Source: Candidatus Nitrosopelagicus sp. (GTDB lineage Archaea; Thermoproteota; Nitrososphaeria; Nitrososphaerales; Nitrosopumilaceae). Taken from it: DNA of 55,927 nt. The notes under the pieces are model-generated. The model worked only from the letters and a program-made list of their open reading frames with translations, ran no database searches and was not told the origin of the DNA. Made by a program: the position numbers and the translations under genes. Where the stretch lies: assembly GCA_028345965.1 (NCBI GenBank), contig JAOMEP010000006.1, positions 1 through 55,927 on the forward strand, read 5' to 3'. Within the stretch, counting starts at the first letter, position 1, and each line of letters starts with the position of its first letter. Below are positions 1 to 7,876 of this stretch, piece by piece.

Positions 1-229
1 TTTTTGACATTTGTTCTGATTTTGCACCTGTGCATACCATTTTTCCTGAAGTAAAAATTAGTGTAGCTGTTTTTGGACTTTTGATCCTGAATACTAATCC
101 TGGAAATTGGTCTGGATGATATTCTACATCTGGAAATTTTTTTGTAATCTCATTAAGATCCATTTTTTGGTCTACTGTAGCTGAAGCCACCACATTTTCA
201 ATACTGATGATTGGTTTTGTCTGTGGCAT
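1..229 (-). CDS. tbp: TATA-box-binding protein, N-terminal part (cut by window edge)
   Basis: General transcription factor that binds archaeal TATA elements and recruits TFB and RNA polymerase. Reading leftwards from ATG at 227-229, the protein starts MPQTKPIISIENVVAS and continues with TVDQKMDLNEI, FPDVEYHP, PGLVFRI and SGKMVCTGAK. These are hallmarks of the first half of the TBP saddle repeat. Only about 76 of the expected ~180-190 residues lie in the window. The gene is divergent from the DUF1512 gene, and the 105 bp between them must hold both promoters. A short inverted repeat (CGTG at 265-268, CACG at 275-278) lies there. The family assignment is secure; paralogue number is unknown. Confidence 0.93.
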   Translation of the reverse strand, partial: MPQTKPIISIENVVASATVDQKMDLNEITKKFPDVEYHPDQFPGLVFRIKSPKTATLIFTSGKMVCTGAKSEQMSK

Positions 230-334
230 ATCACAATGTAGAAAATATCATTAATAAAAATACTCGTGAAATTACACGTTTTCTCTCTCAATTGTATGGA
301 TATGATTAAATTACAAAATTAAAGTAATTGATTA

Positions 335-1459
335 TTGGAAATTTTTGGTTATAATCTTGATGAATTTTTAGCATGGGTTGGTGAAGATATTGACACAGTA
401 ATGATGTTGATATGGATACTACCTGTCATAATCTTTGTTTTTTATGGACAACGAATCCAACTGATAATCTCATCAAATGAAATTAAAAAAGATATTGGAA
501 AACTAGACGAATATACTACATCTACAAAAAAAGATTTTCTAACTTATGTAAAAAATAATCTTACTTACAAATCTGATCCATCAAAAAAATTAGATAGTTT
601 TTTCGATTATTTCACAATTATGCCTGTTGATATGGATCCAAATGGAATTATTTTAAAAATTAATCATCTAGTTCGTTCACGGGAAGATTTTATTAGATTA
701 CAAATTAATACAATGTTCTCTGATTTATCATCTGTAGAATTATCCAAACTTCAAAATTTATTGGAGATAGTTACAACTTTGCAATTATTTCATAAATACA
801 CGCGTCATCTCTATCTTACTGCAAAAAAACAAAAAAACTTCCCATTGATTTTACCATTACAAATGATGATTCCTTTCATTATGGAAGAGGCTGTTGCATT
901 AAAAGATGCAATGCCTGCAATAAAAAACGGTCAGCCAATTGGCGATGGTATTGGACCAATGATAGTTGGAGAAATGATGCTGGGTACTGTAAAAGAACCT
1001 GCTGCATTTGAAACGGTTTGGTCAAAAACAACTTTTGAAGATAGAGATTTATTTTTATTAAAAGCTGAAGGTCCAAACGCAACTGTTGGCCGCCCTGGTG
1101 ATGGACTCGAAAAGATAATCTCAATCAAAAAACCTGATTTGATAATTATGATTGACGCATCATTGAAACTTGAAGGTGAGGATTCTGCATCTATAGCTAA
1201 AGGATTCGGTGCGGCAATTGGTGGTATTGGAACTGAACGATTTAAAATTGAAGAAATTGCTACTAATAATCAAATTCCAATTCTAGCACTTGTTGTAAAA
1301 CAATCAATTCATGAAGCAATTACTCTAATGACTGAAGACATTGCAGACAGTGCAAAAACCGTCAAAGATGAACTTCATGAAATGATTAGAGAAAATACTT
1401 CTTCTGGACAATCAGTTCTAGTGATTGGTGTTGGAAATACAATTGGTGTATCACAATGA
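335..1459 (+). CDS. DUF1512 family archaeal membrane-anchored protein
   Basis: Conserved archaeal protein of unknown function, 374 aa. The N-terminus has one hydrophobic segment (about residues 21-38, WILPVIIFVFYGQR) and the rest looks soluble. The C-terminal half has the conserved run of glycine-rich segments (GDGIGPMIVGEMMLG, GFGAAIGGIGTERFKIEEIA, SVLVIGVGNTIG) that I associate with DUF1512. The start is a TTG at 335, and a TAAATTA-like TATA about 26 bases upstream supports a leaderless transcript. The stop overlaps the ATG of the next small gene, so the two are probably translated together. Function is not known for the family. Confidence 0.8.
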   Translation: MEIFGYNLDEFLAWVGEDIDTVMMLIWILPVIIFVFYGQRIQLIISSNEIKKDIGKLDEYTTSTKKDFLTYVKNNLTYKSDPSKKLDSFFDYFTIMPVDMDPNGIILKINHLVRSREDFIRLQINTMFSDLSSVELSKLQNLLEIVTTLQLFHKYTRHLYLTAKKQKNFPLILPLQMMIPFIMEEAVALKDAMPAIKNGQPIGDGIGPMIVGEMMLGTVKEPAAFETVWSKTTFEDRDLFLLKAEGPNATVGRPGDGLEKIISIKKPDLIIMIDASLKLEGEDSASIAKGFGAAIGGIGTERFKIEEIATNNQIPILALVVKQSIHEAITLMTEDIADSAKTVKDELHEMIRENTSSGQSVLVIGVGNTIGVSQ

Positions 1460-1635
1460 GTAAATCAAAAAATATAATTTCTACATGTTATACTTCTATG
1501 GAATGTAATTCGTGTAAATTCATAAAGAAAAGAAAATTTTCTAATGGGGATGTTGTTTTTTCCACTTCTGAAGATTGTTCTGAATGTGACGGTAAAATGT
1601 TAATTACAAAAATTTTTGGCGTAATTATGGATTAG
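1456..1635 (+). CDS. small zinc-ribbon protein (59 aa)
   Basis: A 59-residue protein whose ATG (1456-1458) overlaps the stop of the DUF1512 gene in an ATGA arrangement, strongly suggesting translational coupling. Two CxxC pairs, C17-x2-C20 and C41-x2-C44, could bind one zinc. The rest is rich in lysine, serine and hydrophobics. Its 3' end overlaps the end of the convergent map gene by 11 bp. I do not recognise a family. The coupling and paired cysteines are what make it credible as a gene; it may be a partner or accessory of DUF1512. Confidence 0.65.
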   Translation: MSKSKNIISTCYTSMECNSCKFIKKRKFSNGDVVFSTSEDCSECDGKMLITKIFGVIMD

Positions 1636-2518
1636 TTGTTATCATCACTCCGTTCTCATTTGGAATAAATGTATGTTCTGCTTGAGCAACTCTTTGACCA
1701 TTTCCTTCTACCAATACTGGATATGCGTGAACTGCCTTTTTCTTGATCAAAATTTCTAAAATTCTTCTACCATCCTTTTCTTCCCATTTTCCAAGTAACC
1801 ATCTTAGTGCAAATGGCAACATATTGAAATTACTCCATATGTAATCTAACATTTCATCTGCTTCTTTGTCTTTAGTTTTTTTCCTTGATGCTAATGCAAA
1901 AATGTTTTTTACTTTTCCTTCATGAACAAATCCTAACCCGTCTCCTGTTGTCACAAAAGGTTCACATGCAAACGCTTGCTCACTAGGGAAATTAAAAGAA
2001 CCAATTGACCAAATGTTTGGCACTGATTTCCCTGCATGAATTGTATATTGTTCCAAAGAATGCCCGCTGAGATTTGCAATTGGAATTAATCCTAAATCTT
2101 TGATAGTTTTTTCTATTGTTCTTCCAACATCACTTGACTTGATTCCTGTTTTCATCATTGACATTGCGTTCTTTAATGCAGATTCTGCACCCTGAACAAG
2201 TGTATCAAATTCTGGATTATAGCATACTGTTACTGCAGTATCTGCAATGTATCCATCGATCTGTGCACCAAGATCAATTTTTACAAGATCATTATCTGTA
2301 ATTACTATCTCATCATTTGGTTCTGCTGTATAATGTGCTGCAACTTCATTAATACTGGTATTTACAGGAAATGCACACTTCGCTCCTCGCTTTTTGATTT
2401 CCCCTTCAACATGTTCACAAATTTCGTATACTGTTTTTCCTACCCAATCTGTCTTTCTAACATTTTCTCTAACTTCTCCTGCAATTTTTCCTGCTTTAAT
2501 ATAATCATCAAGTGCCAT
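1625..2518 (-). CDS. map: type II methionine aminopeptidase
   Basis: Cytosolic dinuclear-metal enzyme that removes initiator methionine from nascent proteins. At 297 aa it has normal archaeal length. The expected pocket and metal residues are all visible: H62 (AAHYTAEPND), D82 and D93 (KIDLGAQIDGYIADTA), H153 and H161 (SGHSLEQYTIH), E186 (ACEPFVT) and E281 (AEHTF). The roughly 60-residue insert typical of type II enzymes lies at about 195-260. It is transcribed towards the DUF1512 gene pair. The upstream 65 bp separate it from a divergent tRNA-Pro. Assignment is secure. Confidence 0.95.
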   Translation of the reverse strand: MALDDYIKAGKIAGEVRENVRKTDWVGKTVYEICEHVEGEIKKRGAKCAFPVNTSINEVAAHYTAEPNDEIVITDNDLVKIDLGAQIDGYIADTAVTVCYNPEFDTLVQGAESALKNAMSMMKTGIKSSDVGRTIEKTIKDLGLIPIANLSGHSLEQYTIHAGKSVPNIWSIGSFNFPSEQAFACEPFVTTGDGLGFVHEGKVKNIFALASRKKTKDKEADEMLDYIWSNFNMLPFALRWLLGKWEEKDGRRILEILIKKKAVHAYPVLVEGNGQRVAQAEHTFIPNENGVMITTNP

Positions 2519-2583
2519 GCGCTATCTCTGATTTACTCAGTTAAGATTCTATTGTTTAAATTGGGCAATTGTTTTTGTTCGCT

Positions 2584-2657
2584 GGGAGCGTGGTCTAGCT
2601 TGGTATGATTCTGCGTTTGGGACGCAGAGGTCGCGCGTTCAAATCTCGCCGCTCCCA
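2584..2657 (+). tRNA. tRNA-Pro (anticodon TGG)
   Basis: Cloverleaf read by eye. The acceptor stem GGGAGCG (2584-2590) pairs with CGCTCCC (2650-2656), with discriminator A at 2657. The anticodon stem CTGCG/CGCAG encloses loop TTTGGGA, giving anticodon TGG. The T arm is GCGCG-TTCAAAT-CTCGC, with a C/T mismatch at the 52-62 position. No intron and no encoded CCA. Confidence 0.93.
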
Positions 2658-2795
2658 TTTTACATATTTATACAAAGAATTATCATATTATTCGCTGAAC
2701 GATGAAGAAGAGTTAGAGTATGGAAATTGAATGAAATAATCTATTATCTGAGTTTGGCATTATCTTTTTATCAATAACATTGAATATCAAATTAC

Positions 2796-3053
2796 TTGGC
2801 ACTAAAAAGAAAAGATTTTTTATTAATTATTGGAATTTTATTTTTTCTAATTGGTCTAATGGGGGTTGGTCTTCCTCCAATCTACGCAATTATTATTTCA
2901 TTAGCAATTTATTTTGGAATTCGAATTTTTGTGGGTCGTAGGAAAAAGATGATTGAAGAGTCTGTAGGTGAAGGCTTATGTGTAAAATGTGGTTCAAAGA
3001 TTGAGAATAAAAAATGTCCAATATGTGATAGAACGAAATTTGGAAATGTATGA
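2796..3053 (+). CDS. small two-TM membrane protein with C-terminal zinc ribbon
   Basis: 85 aa from a TTG start. After a short basic N-terminus there are two hydrophobic segments (about residues 8-25 and 29-46), then a basic stretch (GRRKKM) and a C-terminal CxxC...CPIC zinc ribbon (about residues 62-78). Topology places the zinc ribbon in the cytosol if the positive-inside rule holds. No family is recognised. It stands alone between tRNA-Pro and the large surface protein; the 135 bp after it hold nothing I can identify. Confidence 0.6.
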   Translation: MALKRKDFLLIIGILFFLIGLMGVGLPPIYAIIISLAIYFGIRIFVGRRKKMIEESVGEGLCVKCGSKIENKKCPICDRTKFGNV

Positions 3054-3188
3054 TTTCTACGAGTAGTTTATAGCAATTCATGCCTAATTTCCTGTATTGC
3101 TCTCAAAAACACATAAGACTTTGACAAACGGATCAACTTTTTCTCAATTTGATTCTATTATTGTTAAAAATAGGAATATGAGTAGTAT

Positions 3189-6100
3189 ATGCACTTGAAA
3201 AATCCTCTATTATTTGGCCTAATGGCGATTTTATTGTTAGGTGGTACTATAACTCCTGGACTTTCACAAAGTTCCTTTGAGTCTGAAATTGTAATTAACG
3301 AAGTTGAAATTAATTCTGCTGGTTCAGACAACTCTGAATTTGTTGAACTTTACAATCCTTCGGCAAAAGAAATTGATGTTAGTGGATGGTCGATAATCCC
3401 ATCTTCAACTTGGAAGACATATGAAATTCCTAATAATACAATTATTGAAGCAAACTCATTTCTAGCTTTCACACATGTTAATTTTTGGTTTAAAGACTTT
3501 GGTGAAACTATCGCACTTCGTGATGCAACTGGAAATCTAATTGATGAAACTCCTCTAATGAAAGATTTAGAAGATGATGGTAATTCCTGGCAAAGATCTA
3601 CTGATGGGTTTGATACAAACTCTGTTTCTGATTGGGAATTAAAACGAATGACACCAAAATCATCTAACGGAAAAATTGTTGATATTGAAGAAAAAACTTT
3701 CTCTCTTTTTTCAACTCTTGGTAATACTGAATATGTGTTTACTGAAACTGTAACAATTTCTGGAACTATATCTGAAGAATTGTATACTTCTTTATCGACT
3801 CCTGAAATGGTTAAAATCAACATAAAAGGTCCATCTTATTTCAAAAATCTGGCACTATTTCCTGACCGAGATCTAAGTTTTTCAACAACATTAAATCTGC
3901 AAAAAGTTTTAGGATTTAACGCTGGTGATTACACTGTAAAAATTTCTTATGGTGATTATATTTCAAATCTAGATTTTACCCTAAATACTGACGTAAAATC
4001 ATCTGTATCTGAATCTGAAAAAAATAATTTAGAAATTTCAACTGATAAAGAATCTTACATTCCTGGTGAAATTGTAATACTATCTGCAAATACTGACTCA
4101 TTAATACAATACGGTGGGTTAGATTACATTGTAACTAATCCGAATCAGGAAATTATATTCGAAGGAACAATTTTTCCAAATGAAAACTTTTCAAAAGTAT
4201 TTCAACAGGGTGGAGGCCAACTTTATGCATTTTCAACTCAATTATTTATGGGAACTGTAAACCCTGTTTATGGTACATACACAATTGAAGCTACTTACAA
4301 GTCTCAAAACCCTCGTTACTATATTGCTGAAGATATCATAAGTACAAGTGGTAGTTTTATTCTATCTGAAGATGTTAAAGAAAATGTACCAATTTCAATT
4401 TCAACTGATAAAGAAATCTATGCAGTTGGAGATATCATAAAAATTACTGGTAGGAGTAATGATATCTGGGTCGAAGATCTGGAATTACGGGTAATTCAAA
4501 CTGGTATTTTGTCATCTGCTGCAATAGGTGCAGATGCAAGATATCTTGCACCTGATCCATTTACCTTACAAGATGCCGTAAGATTGAATGGCGATGGAAC
4601 ATTTGAGTATGAATTTAGACTTGTTGAAGAGGCTAATTCTGATGACAATTATGCTAGTAGTTTTGGTGATTACAAAGTATCTGTTTCTGAATATTTTGGA
4701 GATGGTGTAACATACTTCAAGGTAGTTGAAGATCCTGAATCATTTGTTGACGTTAGAACTCCACTTGGTCTAAAAATTGATAAGTCTAGTTATGTGCTTG
4801 GTTCTAGTCTATCATTGACTGGAAAGATTTTAGATTATCACCAATCTGAAATTGGTAACAGTATGCGTAATTCTGTAGAAGTGACTTTCTCTGATTCTTC
4901 TGGTGCACTTGTAAACTATGTTCTTGACAAAAATAATCAAAGTAATGATGCAGCAAGAGAAATTAGTGGTGAAAAAACAGCGCCTATAGTATTTACTGCA
5001 TTTCCTGATTCTGTAGGGGGCTATAACATGGATATTGTATTACATCCACTACAATTTGATTATGGAATTTACACTGCAAATGTTGTACATCAAATTACTG
5101 GTGTTACTGAATCTCTCTCATTTGAAATAAAATCTGCACAGTCTGAAATTATTGCTGAAAATGAAACTCAGGAACCTCTCACACTAAATATTTGTAAAAG
5201 TAATCGTGCACACGTTGATGAAATCTTAAAAGATTTGAAAAGTATAGGAAAAGGTGAAATTCCTCCTTCCATGGAATCTGTGATATGCGGTGAAAATTTA
5301 GAATTCAATGTTGGCGATAAATTAGTTGTAACTGGAAAAGTAATTCCAAAAGATCCAAGATCCTTAACTTCTACATATGCAGATAGGAGTTCTGATTCTC
5401 AAACATCTGATGGCCATTCTTACAGTACTAATTACAATACTGCAATGATGAATTACGTCGAGGTCTCAATACCATATCCTAGGTCTATGAATATTTCTAC
5501 TAATTCGGCATACCAAACAATCCCTGATGGAGATGAAAATTATACTGGCGGTGGAGGCTCTGGTGGAGGAGGTAGTTATTATGAAGATAAGGACGGAAAT
5601 ATTATTCGTGGAAATGCTGGATACTGTGAATCATACAGAGAAGATTGTACTGATAGAGAAGAATCTAAACGTAACACTGGTTATGACGGAACTGCCATAA
5701 TGAAAGAACAAAAACTTCTTCTAACTGATATGCGTTACAAGGCATATCCTGATGATAATGGAAATTATGCGACTGTCTTTGAGTTACGCGCTGGAGTTTT
5801 CAAAGACGGAATTTATGCAGTAAAAGCAGATTACTTTGGCTATCATGATGAAACTTCTATTAAAATAAATGACTCATCACTAAAAGGAGGATTACCTCCT
5901 TCAATTTCAGTAAATTTGGAGAAAGATGAATTCGTATCTGGTGATTCTGTTCGTATTTCTGGAAAAATAAATAATATCTATTATTATGATAGTGTATCTG
6001 TGAAGATAGATACCCCTGATGTATCTCAGATTAATTGTTTTGAAGGACAACAGTGTGGATTTGGAAATACTGAGAAAAAACTAAGAGTTCAAGAAGGTGT

Positions 6101-6704
6101 TAGCGGACCTGGATTTTTCTGGAATTATAAACTTCCATCTGATGCTGTTTTAGGATTATACACAATAGTTGTGGATACTCATTTTGGTGAATTTGAAAAA
6201 CAGTTCTTTGTAGTAGATGAATCAGAAGTAATTGGAACTGCTCTTCCTGAAACAACCACAACTGTTTCTAAAAAAATCATTGACAAATTCAATAGAATTG
6301 CTGATGATAAAATTCCAATTATCTTAACTGAAAAATCCACTGATGATTCAACTCTCGCCCCTCGCGTAATACAAGGATCATTATTCACATCTGCTAGAGG
6401 TGAAGAATCTGACGTAAATCTTAGAATTACTACCTCTAGTGGTCAATGTGTAATTGGACAGGGTTCAGATTGTTTAGTAACTGAATCAACTAGAAAACCT
6501 GGAGCAATTTATTCAATTGTTACAATTGATGATATTAACTATAAAATTAGATACAGCGGAGATGATGTAAGATTAGAAAAATTCTCAATTGTACCTGAAG
6601 ATTCTAATTCAAAAATTGATATTGATAACTGGAATGTAGAAATTCTCAAAGATGAACAACCATCTAGATTCTATTACAAAGTATCATACGTCGCATTAGA
6701 GTAA
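3189..6704 (+). CDS. giant secreted surface protein with lamin-tail domain and Ig-like repeats
   Basis: 1171-aa exported protein. A signal peptide (residues 1-26, ending near LSQS) is followed by a lamin-tail (LTD) domain at about 33-140 (INEVEINSAGSDNSEFVELYNP, WSIIP, DGNSWQRSTDG). Several beta-sandwich modules follow, each opening with an ISTDKExYxxGDxxxxxG-type strand (about residues 280, 400, 535 and 920), like the Ig/macroglobulin-like modules of archaeal surface proteins. A natural double Gly4-Ser linker lies at 787-796. No clear C-terminal anchor is present, so it may be released or held in the S-layer. LTD domains elsewhere occur in secreted nucleases and adhesins, but no catalytic domain is visible here. 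Likely cell-surface adhesion or scaffold. Confidence 0.75.
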   Translation: MHLKNPLLFGLMAILLLGGTITPGLSQSSFESEIVINEVEINSAGSDNSEFVELYNPSAKEIDVSGWSIIPSSTWKTYEIPNNTIIEANSFLAFTHVNFWFKDFGETIALRDATGNLIDETPLMKDLEDDGNSWQRSTDGFDTNSVSDWELKRMTPKSSNGKIVDIEEKTFSLFSTLGNTEYVFTETVTISGTISEELYTSLSTPEMVKINIKGPSYFKNLALFPDRDLSFSTTLNLQKVLGFNAGDYTVKISYGDYISNLDFTLNTDVKSSVSESEKNNLEISTDKESYIPGEIVILSANTDSLIQYGGLDYIVTNPNQEIIFEGTIFPNENFSKVFQQGGGQLYAFSTQLFMGTVNPVYGTYTIEATYKSQNPRYYIAEDIISTSGSFILSEDVKENVPISISTDKEIYAVGDIIKITGRSNDIWVEDLELRVIQTGILSSAAIGADARYLAPDPFTLQDAVRLNGDGTFEYEFRLVEEANSDDNYASSFGDYKVSVSEYFGDGVTYFKVVEDPESFVDVRTPLGLKIDKSSYVLGSSLSLTGKILDYHQSEIGNSMRNSVEVTFSDSSGALVNYVLDKNNQSNDAAREISGEKTAPIVFTAFPDSVGGYNMDIVLHPLQFDYGIYTANVVHQITGVTESLSFEIKSAQSEIIAENETQEPLTLNICKSNRAHVDEILKDLKSIGKGEIPPSMESVICGENLEFNVGDKLVVTGKVIPKDPRSLTSTYADRSSDSQTSDGHSYSTNYNTAMMNYVEVSIPYPRSMNISTNSAYQTIPDGDENYTGGGGSGGGGSYYEDKDGNIIRGNAGYCESYREDCTDREESKRNTGYDGTAIMKEQKLLLTDMRYKAYPDDNGNYATVFELRAGVFKDGIYAVKADYFGYHDETSIKINDSSLKGGLPPSISVNLEKDEFVSGDSVRISGKINNIYYYDSVSVKIDTPDVSQINCFEGQQCGFGNTEKKLRVQEGVSGPGFFWNYKLPSDAVLGLYTIVVDTHFGEFEKQFFVVDESEVIGTALPETTTTVSKKIIDKFNRIADDKIPIILTEKSTDDSTLAPRVIQGSLFTSARGEESDVNLRITTSSGQCVIGQGSDCLVTESTRKPGAIYSIVTIDDINYKIRYSGDDVRLEKFSIVPEDSNSKIDIDNWNVEILKDEQPSRFYYKVSYVALE

Positions 6705-6735
6705 AACACAAAACCTTCTCTATAATCCTCATAAT

Positions 6736-7233
6736 ATGAAAATTAATCTCTTAATGTTTTATCAAGATGATCCAAAAAAATGCACAGCTGCCAAATTAAT
6801 AAAATTTGGACTAGCAAGAAAAATTACAAAATCTCAATCAAAGACAGTTCTTTTACATCCGTATGCACAAAAAACATTACTGAATAAGGAAAAATCACTT
6901 TTCACATCAATAACAGGAATTGATTGTTCCTGGGCTTTAGCGGAAGAAGTTTTTCAAAAAGACTTTGTAGGTGTATCTAGAAAATTGCCTCCTCTTTTAG
7001 CTGGAAATCCCGTAAACTATTCAAAAATTAACAAATTAACCACTGTTGAGGCTATAGCAGGGGCTGCTTTCATTTTAGGTAATGAAGAATTATCACAAGC
7101 ATTACTTGAGAAATTCAATTGGGGGCATACGTTTTTGGAATTAAATGAAAATCTCTTACATGATTATCAAAAAGTAACATCTGAAGATCAAGTAAATGAG
7201 ATCATACGTGAATATGGCTATGAATATAATTAA
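6736..7233 (+). CDS. tsr3: Tsr3-type 16S rRNA aminocarboxypropyltransferase (DUF367)
   Basis: Transfers the aminocarboxypropyl group of S-adenosylmethionine to a uridine-derived base in small-subunit rRNA, the last step of hypermodification in eukaryotes. The 165-aa protein has the family landmarks DDPKKCTAAKLIKFGLA (about residues 12-28), GIDCSWALAEEVF (about 56-68), RKLPPLLAGNPVNYS (about 77-91) and LTTVEAIAGAAFILG (about 95-109). Length fits archaeal Tsr3. It is followed after 19 bp by a methyltransferase gene in the same direction. Confidence 0.9.
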   Translation: MKINLLMFYQDDPKKCTAAKLIKFGLARKITKSQSKTVLLHPYAQKTLLNKEKSLFTSITGIDCSWALAEEVFQKDFVGVSRKLPPLLAGNPVNYSKINKLTTVEAIAGAAFILGNEELSQALLEKFNWGHTFLELNENLLHDYQKVTSEDQVNEIIREYGYEYN

Positions 7234-7252
7234 GTAAAATTTAATATCTCAG

Positions 7253-7876
7253 ATGGATAAAACTTCAAAATTATTTGATGTATGGGCAAATACTGGTCGC
7301 TCAGAAGAAATGGAAAAAGGTCATGGTACCACCGTAAACCAATTTCTAGATAAACTATCTCTGAAAGAAAATTTTAGATTTCTTGATATTGGTTGTGGTA
7401 ATGGATGGGTGGTACGAAAAATGTCTGAAAACTCATCTTGCATCAAAGCAATTGGAATTGACAAAAGCAAGATGATGATTAAAAATGCAATATCTAAAAT
7501 CTCATCTAAAAAAGAAAATTATTTTGTTACTGAACTTGAATCGTGGGATACAAAAGAAAAATTTGACATAATTTTTTCAATGGAATCATTATATTATTCT
7601 GTACCAATGGAGCCTGCATTAGAAAAGGTATTCAAATTACTTAAAAAAGGTGGAACATTCTACTGTGGAACTGATTTTTACAGTGATAATACTTTGACTA
7701 CTAGATGGGTAAAAGATATGGATATTCCAATGGATTTACGTTCTGAAAAAGAATGGAAGCAAATGTTCCGAGAAATTGGTTTTACCACTCGTTCAAAACA
7801 TGTCACGGATTCCAAAAACAAATCCAAATGGAAACGTGAATTTGGAACACTATTTGTTATTGGTAGAAAGTCTTGA
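7253..7876 (+). CDS. class I SAM-dependent methyltransferase
   Basis: 207 aa. The Rossmann-type SAM site is clear: motif I LDIGCGNG (residues 44-51), an acidic ribose-binding strand end (AIGIDKSK, about 70) and post-I FDIIFSMESLYY (about 104). A cluster typical of the Methyltransf_11/25 fold follows (LLKKGGTFYCGTDFY). The substrate cannot be read from the sequence. Its position just downstream of tsr3 hints at RNA or translation-related methylation, but this is weak. Its 3' end overlaps the convergent peptide-binding protein gene by 27 bp. Confidence 0.85.
   Translation: MDKTSKLFDVWANTGRSEEMEKGHGTTVNQFLDKLSLKENFRFLDIGCGNGWVVRKMSENSSCIKAIGIDKSKMMIKNAISKISSKKENYFVTELESWDTKEKFDIIFSMESLYYSVPMEPALEKVFKLLKKGGTFYCGTDFYSDNTLTTRWVKDMDIPMDLRSEKEWKQMFREIGFTTRSKHVTDSKNKSKWKREFGTLFVIGRKS

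Noticed and set aside
230-334. CGTG/CACG inverted repeat between tbp and DUF1512 as an operator
   Set aside because: Only 4-bp arms; expected by chance in 105 bp.
3350-3823. 157-aa minus-strand frame inside the surface protein gene
   Set aside because: Antisense shadow of a well-supported coding sequence; no domain, no promoter.
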